A stretch of 64,000 nucleotides of DNA from contig NZ_CP084753.1 in assembly GCF_020535545.1 (NCBI RefSeq), positions 434,001-498,000 on the forward strand, written 5' to 3'. Position 1 is the first letter of the stretch. The number at the start of each line of letters is the position of its first letter. Of the stretch, positions 56,712 to 64,000 are shown in pieces. A program made the position numbers and the translations under genes. Source of the stretch: Roseateles sp. XES5. GTDB lineage: Bacteria > Pseudomonadota > Alphaproteobacteria > Rhizobiales > Rhizobiaceae. The notes below the pieces were generated by a model that saw only the letters and a program-made list of their open reading frames with translations, was not told where the DNA came from and did no database searches.

Positions 56712-57758
56712 ATGCGTATCGCCTTTTTCGTCAACTCGATCGAGGGGGAAACCCCGACCTACACCACCACCGCGCTCGCCATGGCGGCGCTCTCGCGGGG
56801 GCACGACATCTGCTACCTGACGCCCGGTGACTTCGTGCTTCGGGCGGACGACAGCCTCAACGTGCGCGGCCGCCTTCTGCCCGGCAAGCGCTACAAGAAG
56901 GCGGAAAGTTTCCACGCGGCCCTTCAGGGCGACGAAACGACCGTGGAGACGATGGACGTGCGCGACGTCGACGTGCTGTTCCTGCGCAACGATCCTTCGC
57001 TCGATGCTGAGGCGAGGCCCTGGGCGGCCCATGTCGGCGCGATGTTCGGCCGGTTGGCGAGCGCCCGCGGTACGATCGTCGTCAACGATCCGGACGGTCT
57101 CGCCCTCGCGCAGAACAAGCTTTACTTCCAGGCATTTCCGCAGGCCGTCCGACCGGAAACGCTGATCTCCAAGAGCATCGATGAAATCCGCGCCTTCATC
57201 GACATGCACAAGGAGGGCGTGATCGTGAAGCCCCTGCAGGGCTCCGGTGGCAAGAACGTCTTCAAGATCGGCTCGCCGGACGAAGCCAATCTCAACCAGA
57301 TCTTCGAGGCGGTGAGCGGGGAAGGGTACCTGATCGCCCAGAACTATCTGCCGGCGGCGAGCGAAGGCGATATCCGCCTCTTCCTGATGAACGGCCGCCC
57401 ACTCGTGCGCGACGGCAAATATGCCGCGATCCGGCGCGTGCCGGCAAAGGGCGAGGTGCGTTCCAACATCCACGCCAGCGGCACGGCGGCCCCCGTCGCG
57501 ATCACGCCCGACATCCTCGCCATTGCCGAGATGGTGCGCCCGAAACTCGTCGAGGACGGCATGTTCCTCGTCGGCCTCGACATCGTCGGCGACAAGATCC
57601 TGGAAATCAACGTCTTCACGCCGGGCGGGCTGAGCACGATGTTCGATCTCTACGAGGCCGATTTCGCAGACAGCGTCATCGCCGCGCTGGAGGAAAAGGT
57701 CGCCCAGCGCGACGCCTATGCCGGCGCCATCGCCAACCGGACGCTCGCAACGCTGTAG
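56712..57758 (+). CDS. GshB-like ATP-grasp ligase
   Basis: A 348-residue protein with the prokaryotic glutathione synthetase layout: an N-terminal substrate domain (MRIAFFVNSIEGETPTYTTT) and an ATP-grasp domain with VIVKPLQGSGGKNVFKI (glycine-rich loop) and the metal-binding ILEINVFTPGGLS. The start at 56712 follows GGAGAGCAACC. It could make glutathione, but the usual gshB is a separate housekeeping gene in rhizobia and this copy sits in an operon with FGase-like and QEGLA proteins, so a peptide- or protein-modifying ligase is possible. Confidence 0.85.
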   Translation: MRIAFFVNSIEGETPTYTTTALAMAALSRGHDICYLTPGDFVLRADDSLNVRGRLLPGKRYKKAESFHAALQGDETTVETMDVRDVDVLFLRNDPSLDAEARPWAAHVGAMFGRLASARGTIVVNDPDGLALAQNKLYFQAFPQAVRPETLISKSIDEIRAFIDMHKEGVIVKPLQGSGGKNVFKIGSPDEANLNQIFEAVSGEGYLIAQNYLPAASEGDIRLFLMNGRPLVRDGKYAAIRRVPAKGEVRSNIHASGTAAPVAITPDILAIAEMVRPKLVEDGMFLVGLDIVGDKILEINVFTPGGLSTMFDLYEADFADSVIAALEEKVAQRDAYAGAIANRTLATL

Positions 57759-57759
57759 G

Positions 57760-58080
57760 TCAGATCGGCTTGCTGTTGATCGCCTTGGCCGATTTCGCCT
57801 TCGCGACGGCCTTGGCGGCAACCGGTTTTTCCGCTTCCGCCTTCTTCTTCGGCTTGGCAGAGACGGTGTTCGTGGCCTTCGCGTCAGTGGAGATGTCGAT
57901 CAGCGGCTTCTTTGCGCCGATCGGCTTGACGTCGTCGACAAGCGCCACGCGCTCGAACTCGTCGCGCTCGCGCACTGCCTGTTCCCAATGATCGCCGTCA
58001 TGCCCGTGAGGGCGGCCGGCCTCTTCCCAGAGCGTGTAGGCCCGCTTGCTGATCCATTCCCGTCGCGCATCCGTCATCAT
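57760..58080 (-). CDS. DUF2934-domain small protein
   Basis: A 106-residue protein. The N-terminal 45 residues (ARREWISKRAYTLWEEAGRPHG, in two pieces: residues 5-15 and 16-26, then HDGDHWEQAVRE) are a DUF2934 domain; the rest is a basic, Ala/Lys-rich tail like those of nucleoid-associated proteins. I chose ATG 58080, preceded by GGGGGTCA. It converges with the ATP-grasp ligase with 1 base between. Function unknown; such proteins are common in rhizobia. Confidence 0.8.
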   Translation of the reverse strand: MMTDARREWISKRAYTLWEEAGRPHGHDGDHWEQAVRERDEFERVALVDDVKPIGAKKPLIDISTDAKATNTVSAKPKKKAEAEKPVAAKAVAKAKSAKAINSKPI

Positions 58081-58471
58081 TGACCCCCGTTCGGTGTGAA
58101 TTGACGCCGTGCCGGAAATGCCGCGGGCAGGAACCGGAACACGGAACTGACTGGCGGCCGGGAACAATCGACCGGCTGTCCAGATATTCGGCGCACCTTG
58201 CGCTCCCGGCAGTGCCGCAGCGGAGCAGGTCTGCTTCATGCGATTCGCAAGGTCTAGAATGCGCTTGAAACGAAGGGGCAGCAAGCAGGACCAGGCGCGA
58301 CAGAATGCCGGCTTTCGCGAATGGTAAGGAAAATCATCCCGTCTTTTGCGGCAAATCGGCTCAATTTTGGAAAAGTTTCATGCCCGCGGGTGGACAGCGC
58401 CGTTCCCGCCAACGTATTGTCCTGATGAAAGAATCCTTCAGGATGGGCGACGATATCGAGAGGCAGCGCGT
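58081..58471. other. Noncoding stretch with no recognisable element
   Basis: About 390 bases between the DUF2934 gene and the doubtful secreted-protein gene. I found no known RNA, repeat, riboswitch or clear operator, and no frame with a ribosome site. It must hold the promoter of the DUF2934 gene and perhaps others. Confidence 0.6.
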
Positions 58472-58855
58472 TTGACAGCAACAAGGCAACAGGATCGACC
58501 GTTTCACCGGGCCTTCCGCCTTCTTTGCACTGCGCTCACCTGTCTTTTGCTGTTGATATCGACGCTCACGGCGTCCTCCACCGCCGCCGCTCCAGCCAAG
58601 ATGCTTCGATATGGCACGCACAAGACTGCGAGCGCTCCATCGACGGCCGGTGAGAAGGACATCCGCAAGCGCACCGTCGCCGGCAAGATGACGGGGCAGG
58701 ACGGCCCGGGCGTCGATCTTGCCTGCCTTCCGGCGCAAACCGTGCTTCGCCTCCATGCCGCCCCTGCCGCCATCGCCATGGTTCTGCCGTTCCGCTCCGG
58801 CACGGGCTCGCTCGACACACGCGGGGCACGTGCCCCTCCGCCGATTTTCGCCTGA
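58472..58855 (+). CDS. Hypothetical small secreted or membrane protein (doubtful)
   Basis: A 127-residue frame from TTG 58472, with GAGAGG 8 bases before it. The start is followed by a basic region and a hydrophobic segment (LLCTALTCLLLLISTLTASS) resembling a signal peptide, then a polar tail that ends RGARAPPPIFA. No homology is recognised and the tail has no domain. It stands between the DUF2934 gene and mrpA. An ATG 126 bases upstream in frame is less likely. It may be an unannotated short gene or an accidental frame. Confidence 0.4.
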   Translation: MTATRQQDRPFHRAFRLLCTALTCLLLLISTLTASSTAAAPAKMLRYGTHKTASAPSTAGEKDIRKRTVAGKMTGQDGPGVDLACLPAQTVLRLHAAPAAIAMVLPFRSGTGSLDTRGARAPPPIFA

Positions 58856-58953
58856 CGGCCGCCTCGATCGATCCGGATCGCGCGCGGCTTCCCGATACCG
58901 CCGGCTTGCCGGCTTGTGAGAAGCTCTGACGTTCAAAAGCGATCGATCGAACG

Positions 58954-61872
58954 ATGACAGGTGAAACTATACTGGTGCTGCTGGTCTGCCTTCCCTTCGC
59001 GGGAAGCCTTGCCGCGACGCTGTTGCTGCGGACGGATTCCCGCGTCCTTGCGGCGCGGATGGCCGGGGGCGTCGCCCTGGCCGGCCTGGTGCTGACGGCG
59101 ACGCTCTATCCGGCCGTGCGCAATGGCGGCAAGGTCCGGCTCGACATCGAATGGTTGCCCCAGCTCGGATTGAACGTCACCCTGCGCATGGACGGCTTCG
59201 CCTGGATGTTTGCCCTGCTGGTGCTGGGCATCGGCCTGCTGGTGGTGATCTATGCGCGCTACTACATGTCGCCCGAGGACCCGATGGCGCGCTTCTACGC
59301 CGCCTTCCTGGCCTTCATGGGCGCCATGCTGGGCGTGGTGCTCTCGGGCAATCTGATCCAGCTGGTCTTCTTCTGGGAGCTCACCAGCCTCTTCTCCTTC
59401 CTGCTGATCGGCTACTGGCACCACCGGCGCGATGCGCGCCGCGGCGCCCGCATGGCGCTCACCGTGACCGGCAGCGGCGGCCTGGCCCTGCTGGCCGGCG
59501 TGCTGATGCTGGGCCATATCGTGGGCAGCTATGAGCTGGACGCGGTGCTGGCCGCCGGTGATCGCATCCGCGCCCATGCGCTCTACACCCCGATGCTGGT
59601 GCTGGTGCTGCTGGGCGCCTTGAGCAAGAGCGCGCAGTTCCCCTTCCAGTTCTGGCTGCCGCACGCCATGGCCGCGCCCACGCCGGTCTCGGCCTATCTG
59701 CACTCGGCCACCATGGTGAAGGCGGGCGTCTTCCTGATGGCGCGGCTCTGGCCCGCGCTCTCGGGCACCGAGCAGTGGTTCTGGATCGTGGGCGGTGCGG
59801 GCCTGGTCACCCTGCTGATCGGAGCCTACGCGGCCATGTTCCAGAACGATCTCAAGGGCGTGCTGGCCTATTCCACCATCAGCCATCTGGGCCTGATCAC
59901 CCTGCTGCTGGGCCTCAACAGCCCGCTGGCCGCCGTGGCCGCGGTCTTTCACATCCTCAACCACGCCACCTTCAAGGCCTCGCTCTTCATGGCCGCGGGC
60001 ATCGTGGACCACGAGACCGGCACCCGGGACATCCGCCGCCTGGACGGGCTCTTCCCCCTGATGCCCATCACCGGCACCCTGGCCCTGGTGGCCAGCGCCG
60101 CCATGGCCGGCGTGCCCCTGCTCAACGGCTTTCTGTCCAAGGAGATGTTCTTCGCCGAAGCGGTGGAGACCCACGCCGATTCCGTTCTCGACCGCATCCT
60201 GCCCTATGTGGCGACGCTCGCCGGCGCCTTCTCCGTGGCCTATTCCATCCGCTTCATCCACATGGTCTTCTTCGGCCCCGAGCCGACCGACCTGCCGAAG
60301 CCCAAGCCGCACGAGCCGCCGCACTGGATGCGCTTCCCCATCGAGTTCCTCGTGCTCGCCTGCCTCGTCGTCGGCATCATCCCGAGCCTCTCTATCGGCC
60401 CCTTCCTGCACTCGGCGGTCGTCTCCGTGCTGGGTGAGCGCACGCCGGACTACAGCCTCGCCATCTGGCACGGCATCAACACGCCGCTCATCATGAGCGT
60501 GATCGCGCTTATCGGCGGCGCCGCGCTCTATGCGTTGCTGAAGGACTATCTCGCCAAATGCGACGACGGCCCGCCGCTCTTCCGCCACCTGGCCGGCCAG
60601 CGCATCTTCGAGCGCGTGCTGGTCACGGTGTCCTGGAAATGGGCGCGCTGGATGGAAAGCAATCTCGGCACCCGCCACCTCCAGCCGCAGTTGCGCCTCG
60701 TCGCGGCGGCCGGGCTGCTCGCCGGCGTGCTGCCGCTCTATATCGCCGGCTTCTCGCCCAAGGCCCTCGATTTCGTCGGTTTCGATCCGATCTTCGCGGC
60801 CGTCTGGTGCATCGGCGCGTTCTGCGCGCTCGGCGCGGCCTATCAGGCGAAGTATCACCGCCTTGCCGCGCTCGTGCTGCTCGGCGGCGCAGGCATCACC
60901 ACCTGCATCACCTTCGTCTGGCTCTCGGCACCGGACCTTGCCATCACGCAGCTCGTCGTGGAAGTCGTCACCACCGTGCTCCTGCTGCTTGGCCTCCGCT
61001 GGCTGCCGAAACGCTCCGAGAAGGTCGACAACGCCGTTTCGCTCGCCGCGCGCAGCCGCCGCTTCCGGGACTTCCTGCTCGCGCTCGCCTGCGGCTTCGG
61101 GATGTTCCTCTTCTCCTACGCCATCATGAAGCAGCCCGTGCCGGACGCCATCGCCAGCTACTTCCTCGAAAAAGCCTATACCGAGGGCGGCGGACGCAAC
61201 GTGGTCAACGTCATCCTCGTCGATTTCCGCGGCTTCGACACGATGGGCGAGATCGCTGTTCTTGCCATCGTGGCGCTGACGGTCTTCGCGCTGCTGCGCC
61301 GCTTCCGTCCCGCGCCAGACAGCATCGAGAAGCCCGAGCAGCAGCGTCTCCAGGCCGCCTTCGACGCGGAGCGTCCCGAGCGCTCGGCCGGCGACACGGT
61401 GCGCGACTACCTGCTGGTGCCGTCGGTCATCATGCAGTGGATGTTCCCGGTCGTCATCACCTTCGCCATCTACCTGTTCCTGCGCGGGCATGACCTGCCG
61501 GGCGGCGGCTTTGCCGGCGGCATCACCATGGCCATCGCCTTCCTGCTGCAATATCTTGCCGGCGGCGTGCGCTGGGCGGAGGACCGCATCCGCATCCTGC
61601 CGCTGCGCTGGATGGGCTTCGGCCTGCTGATGGCGGTTGCGACGGGCATCGGCGCCTGGTTCTTCGGCTATCCGTTCCTGACGACCCACTCGCAATACAT
61701 ACAGGTGCCCTTCATCGGCAAGGTGCCGGCGGCGACGGCGCTCCTCTTCGATCTCGGCGTCTTCTCGCTCGTCGTCGGCGCGACCGTGCTCATCCTCATC
61801 GCACTCGCCCACCAATCCATTCGCATGCACCGGGTCCGCAGCGTCGAAGCGCCCAAGGCGGAGGAAGCCTGA
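58954..61872 (+). CDS. mrpA: MrpAB fusion subunit of multisubunit Na+/H+ antiporter
   Basis: A 972-residue membrane protein. The first 780 or so residues are MrpA (NuoL-like, with about 20 membrane segments; GLLVVIYARYYMSPEDPMAR and PTPVSAYLHSATMVKAGVFL are family patterns). The last 170 residues are an MrpB domain (RGHDLPGGGFAGGITMAIAF), a fusion usual in rhizobial mrp operons. No clear ribosome site is seen before the ATG. The codon style changes within the gene: 59200-60170 uses mostly CTG and GTG, unlike later parts. Confidence 0.94.
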   Translation: MTGETILVLLVCLPFAGSLAATLLLRTDSRVLAARMAGGVALAGLVLTATLYPAVRNGGKVRLDIEWLPQLGLNVTLRMDGFAWMFALLVLGIGLLVVIYARYYMSPEDPMARFYAAFLAFMGAMLGVVLSGNLIQLVFFWELTSLFSFLLIGYWHHRRDARRGARMALTVTGSGGLALLAGVLMLGHIVGSYELDAVLAAGDRIRAHALYTPMLVLVLLGALSKSAQFPFQFWLPHAMAAPTPVSAYLHSATMVKAGVFLMARLWPALSGTEQWFWIVGGAGLVTLLIGAYAAMFQNDLKGVLAYSTISHLGLITLLLGLNSPLAAVAAVFHILNHATFKASLFMAAGIVDHETGTRDIRRLDGLFPLMPITGTLALVASAAMAGVPLLNGFLSKEMFFAEAVETHADSVLDRILPYVATLAGAFSVAYSIRFIHMVFFGPEPTDLPKPKPHEPPHWMRFPIEFLVLACLVVGIIPSLSIGPFLHSAVVSVLGERTPDYSLAIWHGINTPLIMSVIALIGGAALYALLKDYLAKCDDGPPLFRHLAGQRIFERVLVTVSWKWARWMESNLGTRHLQPQLRLVAAAGLLAGVLPLYIAGFSPKALDFVGFDPIFAAVWCIGAFCALGAAYQAKYHRLAALVLLGGAGITTCITFVWLSAPDLAITQLVVEVVTTVLLLLGLRWLPKRSEKVDNAVSLAARSRRFRDFLLALACGFGMFLFSYAIMKQPVPDAIASYFLEKAYTEGGGRNVVNVILVDFRGFDTMGEIAVLAIVALTVFALLRRFRPAPDSIEKPEQQRLQAAFDAERPERSAGDTVRDYLLVPSVIMQWMFPVVITFAIYLFLRGHDLPGGGFAGGITMAIAFLLQYLAGGVRWAEDRIRILPLRWMGFGLLMAVATGIGAWFFGYPFLTTHSQYIQVPFIGKVPAATALLFDLGVFSLVVGATVLILIALAHQSIRMHRVRSVEAPKAEEA

Positions 61873-62210
61873 TGGAACTCGTTCTCGCAATCGGCATCGG
61901 CATCATGACCGGATCGGGCGTCTGGCTCATCCTGCGCCCGCGCACCTATCAGGTCATCATCGGCCTGTCGCTCCTGTCCTATGCCGTCAATCTCTTCATC
62001 TTCGGCGTCGGCGGCGTGAAATCCAATGCCGCGCCCCTCCTCGAGGAGGGCGTTCCCATCTCGTCCATGACCGATCCCGTGCCCCATGCGCTGGTGCTCA
62101 CCGCCATCGTCATCGGCTTCGCCACGACGGCGCTGTTCCTCGTCGTGCTGCTCGCGGCGCGCGGCCTCACCGGCACGGACCATGTCGACGGCAGGGAGCA
62201 GCCCAAATGA
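61872..62210 (+). CDS. mrpC: MrpC subunit of Na+/H+ antiporter
   Basis: A 112-residue NuoK-like membrane protein with three hydrophobic segments and the family pattern GSGVWLILRPRTYQVIIGLS. It shares one base with the mrpAB stop (TGATG) and overlaps mrpD by 4 bases. Normal length. It works with the other Mrp subunits in sodium-proton exchange. Confidence 0.94.
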   Translation: MELVLAIGIGIMTGSGVWLILRPRTYQVIIGLSLLSYAVNLFIFGVGGVKSNAAPLLEEGVPISSMTDPVPHALVLTAIVIGFATTALFLVVLLAARGLTGTDHVDGREQPK

Positions 62211-63844
62211 GCGCCTGGCAGCAACATCTCATCATCGCGCCCATCATCATCCCGCTCGTCGCGGGCGCGCTGCTTCTCTTCTTCGACGAGCGCCAGCGCG
62301 TCGTCAAAGCCATGGTCAGCGTCGTCTCGTGCCTCGCGCTCGCCGCCGTCGCCATCAGCCTGTTCCGGCTGGCGAGCAGCGAGGCCGGCAGCTTCGAGGG
62401 CGTCTATCTTCTCGGTAACTGGCCGGCGCCCTTCGGCATCGTGCTGGTGGTGGACCGGCTGTCGGCGCTGATGCTCGTGCTAGCCTCGATCCTCTCCATC
62501 CCGACGCTCGTCTATGCGCTTGCCCGCTGGCACACCGCCGGCGCGCATTTCCATTCGCTCTTCCAGTTCCTGCTGATGGGCCTCAACGGCGCGTTCCTCA
62601 CGGGCGACCTCTTCAATCTCTTCGTCTTCTTCGAAGTGATGCTGGCGGCCTCCTACGGCCTGCTGATGCACGGCTCCGGCTCCATGCGCGTCAAGGCGGG
62701 CCTGCACTATATCGCCGTCAACCTGGCCGCCGCGCTCTGCTTCCTCATCGGCGTCAGCGCCATATACGGCTCGGCCGGCACGCTCAACATGGCCGACCTT
62801 GCCGTGCGCATCGGCGAGATCGAGGGCGAACGGCGCATGCTGCTGGAGGCGGGGGCCGGCATTCTCGGCGTCGTCTTCCTCATCAAGGCGGCGCTGTGGC
62901 CGCTGAACTTCTGGCTGGTGCCGGCCTACTCGGCGGCCAGCGCACCGGTGGCCGCGCTCTTCGCCATCATGACCAAGGTCGGCATCTATGTCATCCTGCG
63001 CCTGTCGCTGCTCGTCTTCGGGCAGGGCGCATCGGCCGGCCTCGGCCTCAACGTGCTGCTCTATGGCGGCATGGCCACCGTCGCCTTCGGCACGATCGGC
63101 GTGCTTGCCTCGCAGGCGCTCGGCCGGCTCGCGAGCTATTCGGTGCTCGTCTCCTCCGGCACGCTGCTGGCCGTGCTCGGCCTCAGCAACGGCGAGGTCA
63201 CGGCCGGCGCGCTCTTCTACATGGTCAGTTCCACGCTGACGATCGCCGCCTTCTTCCTGCTCATCGAACTCGTCGAACGCGGCCAGGATGCCGGCGCCTC
63301 GGTTCTCGCCGTCACCATGGAAGCCTATGGCGACGCCGACGACGAAGATCAGGAGGTCGAGGTCGGCGTCACCATGCCGGGAACCATCGCCGTGCTCGGC
63401 ACCTGCTTTGCCGCCTGCGGCATCCTGCTTTCCGGTCTGCCGCCGCTCTCCGGCTTCGTCGCGAAGTTCGCCATGCTGTCGGGCATGATCGGCACGAATG
63501 TCCAGGGCGAGGGACCGATCCCGGCCTCCGTCTGGTGGATCGTCGCCCTCCTCATCCTCTCCGGCCTTGCCGCGCTCATCTCCATGACGCGCGCCGGCAT
63601 CCGCACCTTCTGGGCCTCGATGGAAGGCACCGTGCCACGCGTGCTCGTCATGGAAATGGCGCCCGTCATGCTGCTGATCGCGCTGACCCTGGCGCTGACG
63701 ATCAAGGCGGGGCCTGCCATGAGCTACATGGAGGAGACCGTGCGGACCCTGCAGCAACCCGCGAGCTATATCGACGCGGTGGTCAATGCCCGCCGCGCGG
63801 GCGTTGCGGGGCCGAGCGGCCCGGATGGCGGGGGAGGGATCTGA
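62207..63844 (+). CDS. mrpD: MrpD subunit of Na+/H+ antiporter
   Basis: A 545-residue NuoN/M-like antiporter subunit with about 14 membrane segments. Family segments are VFLIKAALWPLNFWLVPAYS (with the proton-path Lys) and SSGTLLAVLGLSNGEVTAGA. The loop near residue 380 is acidic (DADDEDQEVEVG). ATGA overlap with mrpC. The C-terminal tail is Pro/Gly-rich and short. Confidence 0.94.
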   Translation: MSAWQQHLIIAPIIIPLVAGALLLFFDERQRVVKAMVSVVSCLALAAVAISLFRLASSEAGSFEGVYLLGNWPAPFGIVLVVDRLSALMLVLASILSIPTLVYALARWHTAGAHFHSLFQFLLMGLNGAFLTGDLFNLFVFFEVMLAASYGLLMHGSGSMRVKAGLHYIAVNLAAALCFLIGVSAIYGSAGTLNMADLAVRIGEIEGERRMLLEAGAGILGVVFLIKAALWPLNFWLVPAYSAASAPVAALFAIMTKVGIYVILRLSLLVFGQGASAGLGLNVLLYGGMATVAFGTIGVLASQALGRLASYSVLVSSGTLLAVLGLSNGEVTAGALFYMVSSTLTIAAFFLLIELVERGQDAGASVLAVTMEAYGDADDEDQEVEVGVTMPGTIAVLGTCFAACGILLSGLPPLSGFVAKFAMLSGMIGTNVQGEGPIPASVWWIVALLILSGLAALISMTRAGIRTFWASMEGTVPRVLVMEMAPVMLLIALTLALTIKAGPAMSYMEETVRTLQQPASYIDAVVNARRAGVAGPSGPDGGGGI

Positions 63845-63845
63845 C

Positions 63846-64000
63846 ATGCTGCCCTATCCGCTGCTCAGCGCCTCGCTCGTCCTCACCTGGCTCGCCCTCA
63901 ACGGCTTCACGCTCGGTCATCTCATTCTCGGCTGCATCGTCTCGGTCTTCGCGTCCTGGGGCATGGCCTCGTTGCGGCCTGCAAAGCCGCGCCTGCCGAA
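63846..64000 (+). CDS. mrpE: MrpE subunit of Na+/H+ antiporter (3' end outside window)
   Basis: Only the first 51 codons are present, beginning MLPYPLLSASLVLTWLALNG; these show the hydrophobic N-terminus of MrpE. It starts one base after mrpD ends. The rest and the expected mrpF and mrpG genes lie beyond the window. Confidence 0.85.
   Translation, partial: MLPYPLLSASLVLTWLALNGFTLGHLILGCIVSVFASWGMASLRPAKPRLP

Noticed and set aside
58933..61890. 985-residue minus-strand frame
   Set aside because: Antisense to mrpAB; composition rich in His, Arg, Asp and Glu as expected from reverse reading of membrane-protein codons.

Overview
The window is a GC-rich stretch from an alphaproteobacterium, most likely a member of the Rhizobiaceae (Shinella, Ensifer or Rhizobium type). 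This rests on the rhizobial phn gene order with two phnE genes, an imuA-imuB-dnaE2 cassette behind a GAAC-N7-GAAC box of the alphaproteobacterial LexA kind, GGAAC-N16/17-NGTT promoters of the EcfG general-stress type, and three copies of a 103-bp intergenic element with two palindromes that fits the rhizobial RIME1 family. No rRNA, tRNA, CRISPR or prophage was seen. About 50 protein genes fill nearly all of the sequence.

Layout. 1-2160: end of a spermidine/putrescine-type ABC operon with a nitrilase-family amidase. 2291-10069 (minus): a second such transporter with a class C serine hydrolase, a YtcJ-like amidohydrolase and an EamA exporter, facing a GntR/FCD regulator (10324-11010). 11206-13835: metQ-metN-metI. 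13994-16898: small hydrolase, DHFR-like reductase, TetR regulator with a strong palindromic operator, GlxA-type AraC regulator. 16976-18928: two small YqjD/ElaB-like membrane proteins flanking an IS110-family insertion sequence and a RIME copy. 19114-24495: SOS mutagenesis cassette imuA-imuB-dnaE2. 24501-28524: CocE/NonD hydrolase, 2-hydroxyacid dehydrogenase, small membrane protein. 28654-34749: a third polyamine-type transporter with a P1-family aminopeptidase, a divergent binding protein and an RpiR regulator. 34803-38811: cobalamin riboswitch, corrinoid/metal-chelate ABC transporter and a methyltransferase. 38845-52041: a nearly complete C-P lyase phosphonate system (phnF, phnGHIJKL, acetyltransferase, phnCDEE, a 2H phosphoesterase, phnM, phnN) with two Pho boxes. 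52043-58855: photolyase, YbaN-like protein, an operon of N-formylglutamate amidohydrolase-like, QEGLA/DUF1704 metallopeptidase and GshB-like ATP-grasp proteins, a DUF2934 protein and a doubtful secreted protein. 58954-64000: mrpAB-C-D-E Na+/H+ antiporter, cut by the window end.

How the genes work together. Three separate PotABCD-like importers each sit with an amide- or peptide-hydrolysing enzyme, suggesting uptake and deamidation of nitrogenous compounds. The phn region covers import, C-P bond cleavage and conversion to PRPP; phnP is missing, and the 2H-phosphoesterase gene is a candidate replacement.

Oddities. Three ABC-transporter genes (an ATPase at 31520-32603, phnC and phnE2) carry single-base frameshifts; two of these are an extra C just before the LSGGQ signature, so they are either real lesions or systematic sequencing errors. 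Several repeat elements supply the stop codon of the gene before them. Parts of mrpA and dnaE2 have a codon style unlike the rest of the same gene. The least understood systems are the FGase-QEGLA-ATP-grasp operon and the possible phnP substitute.
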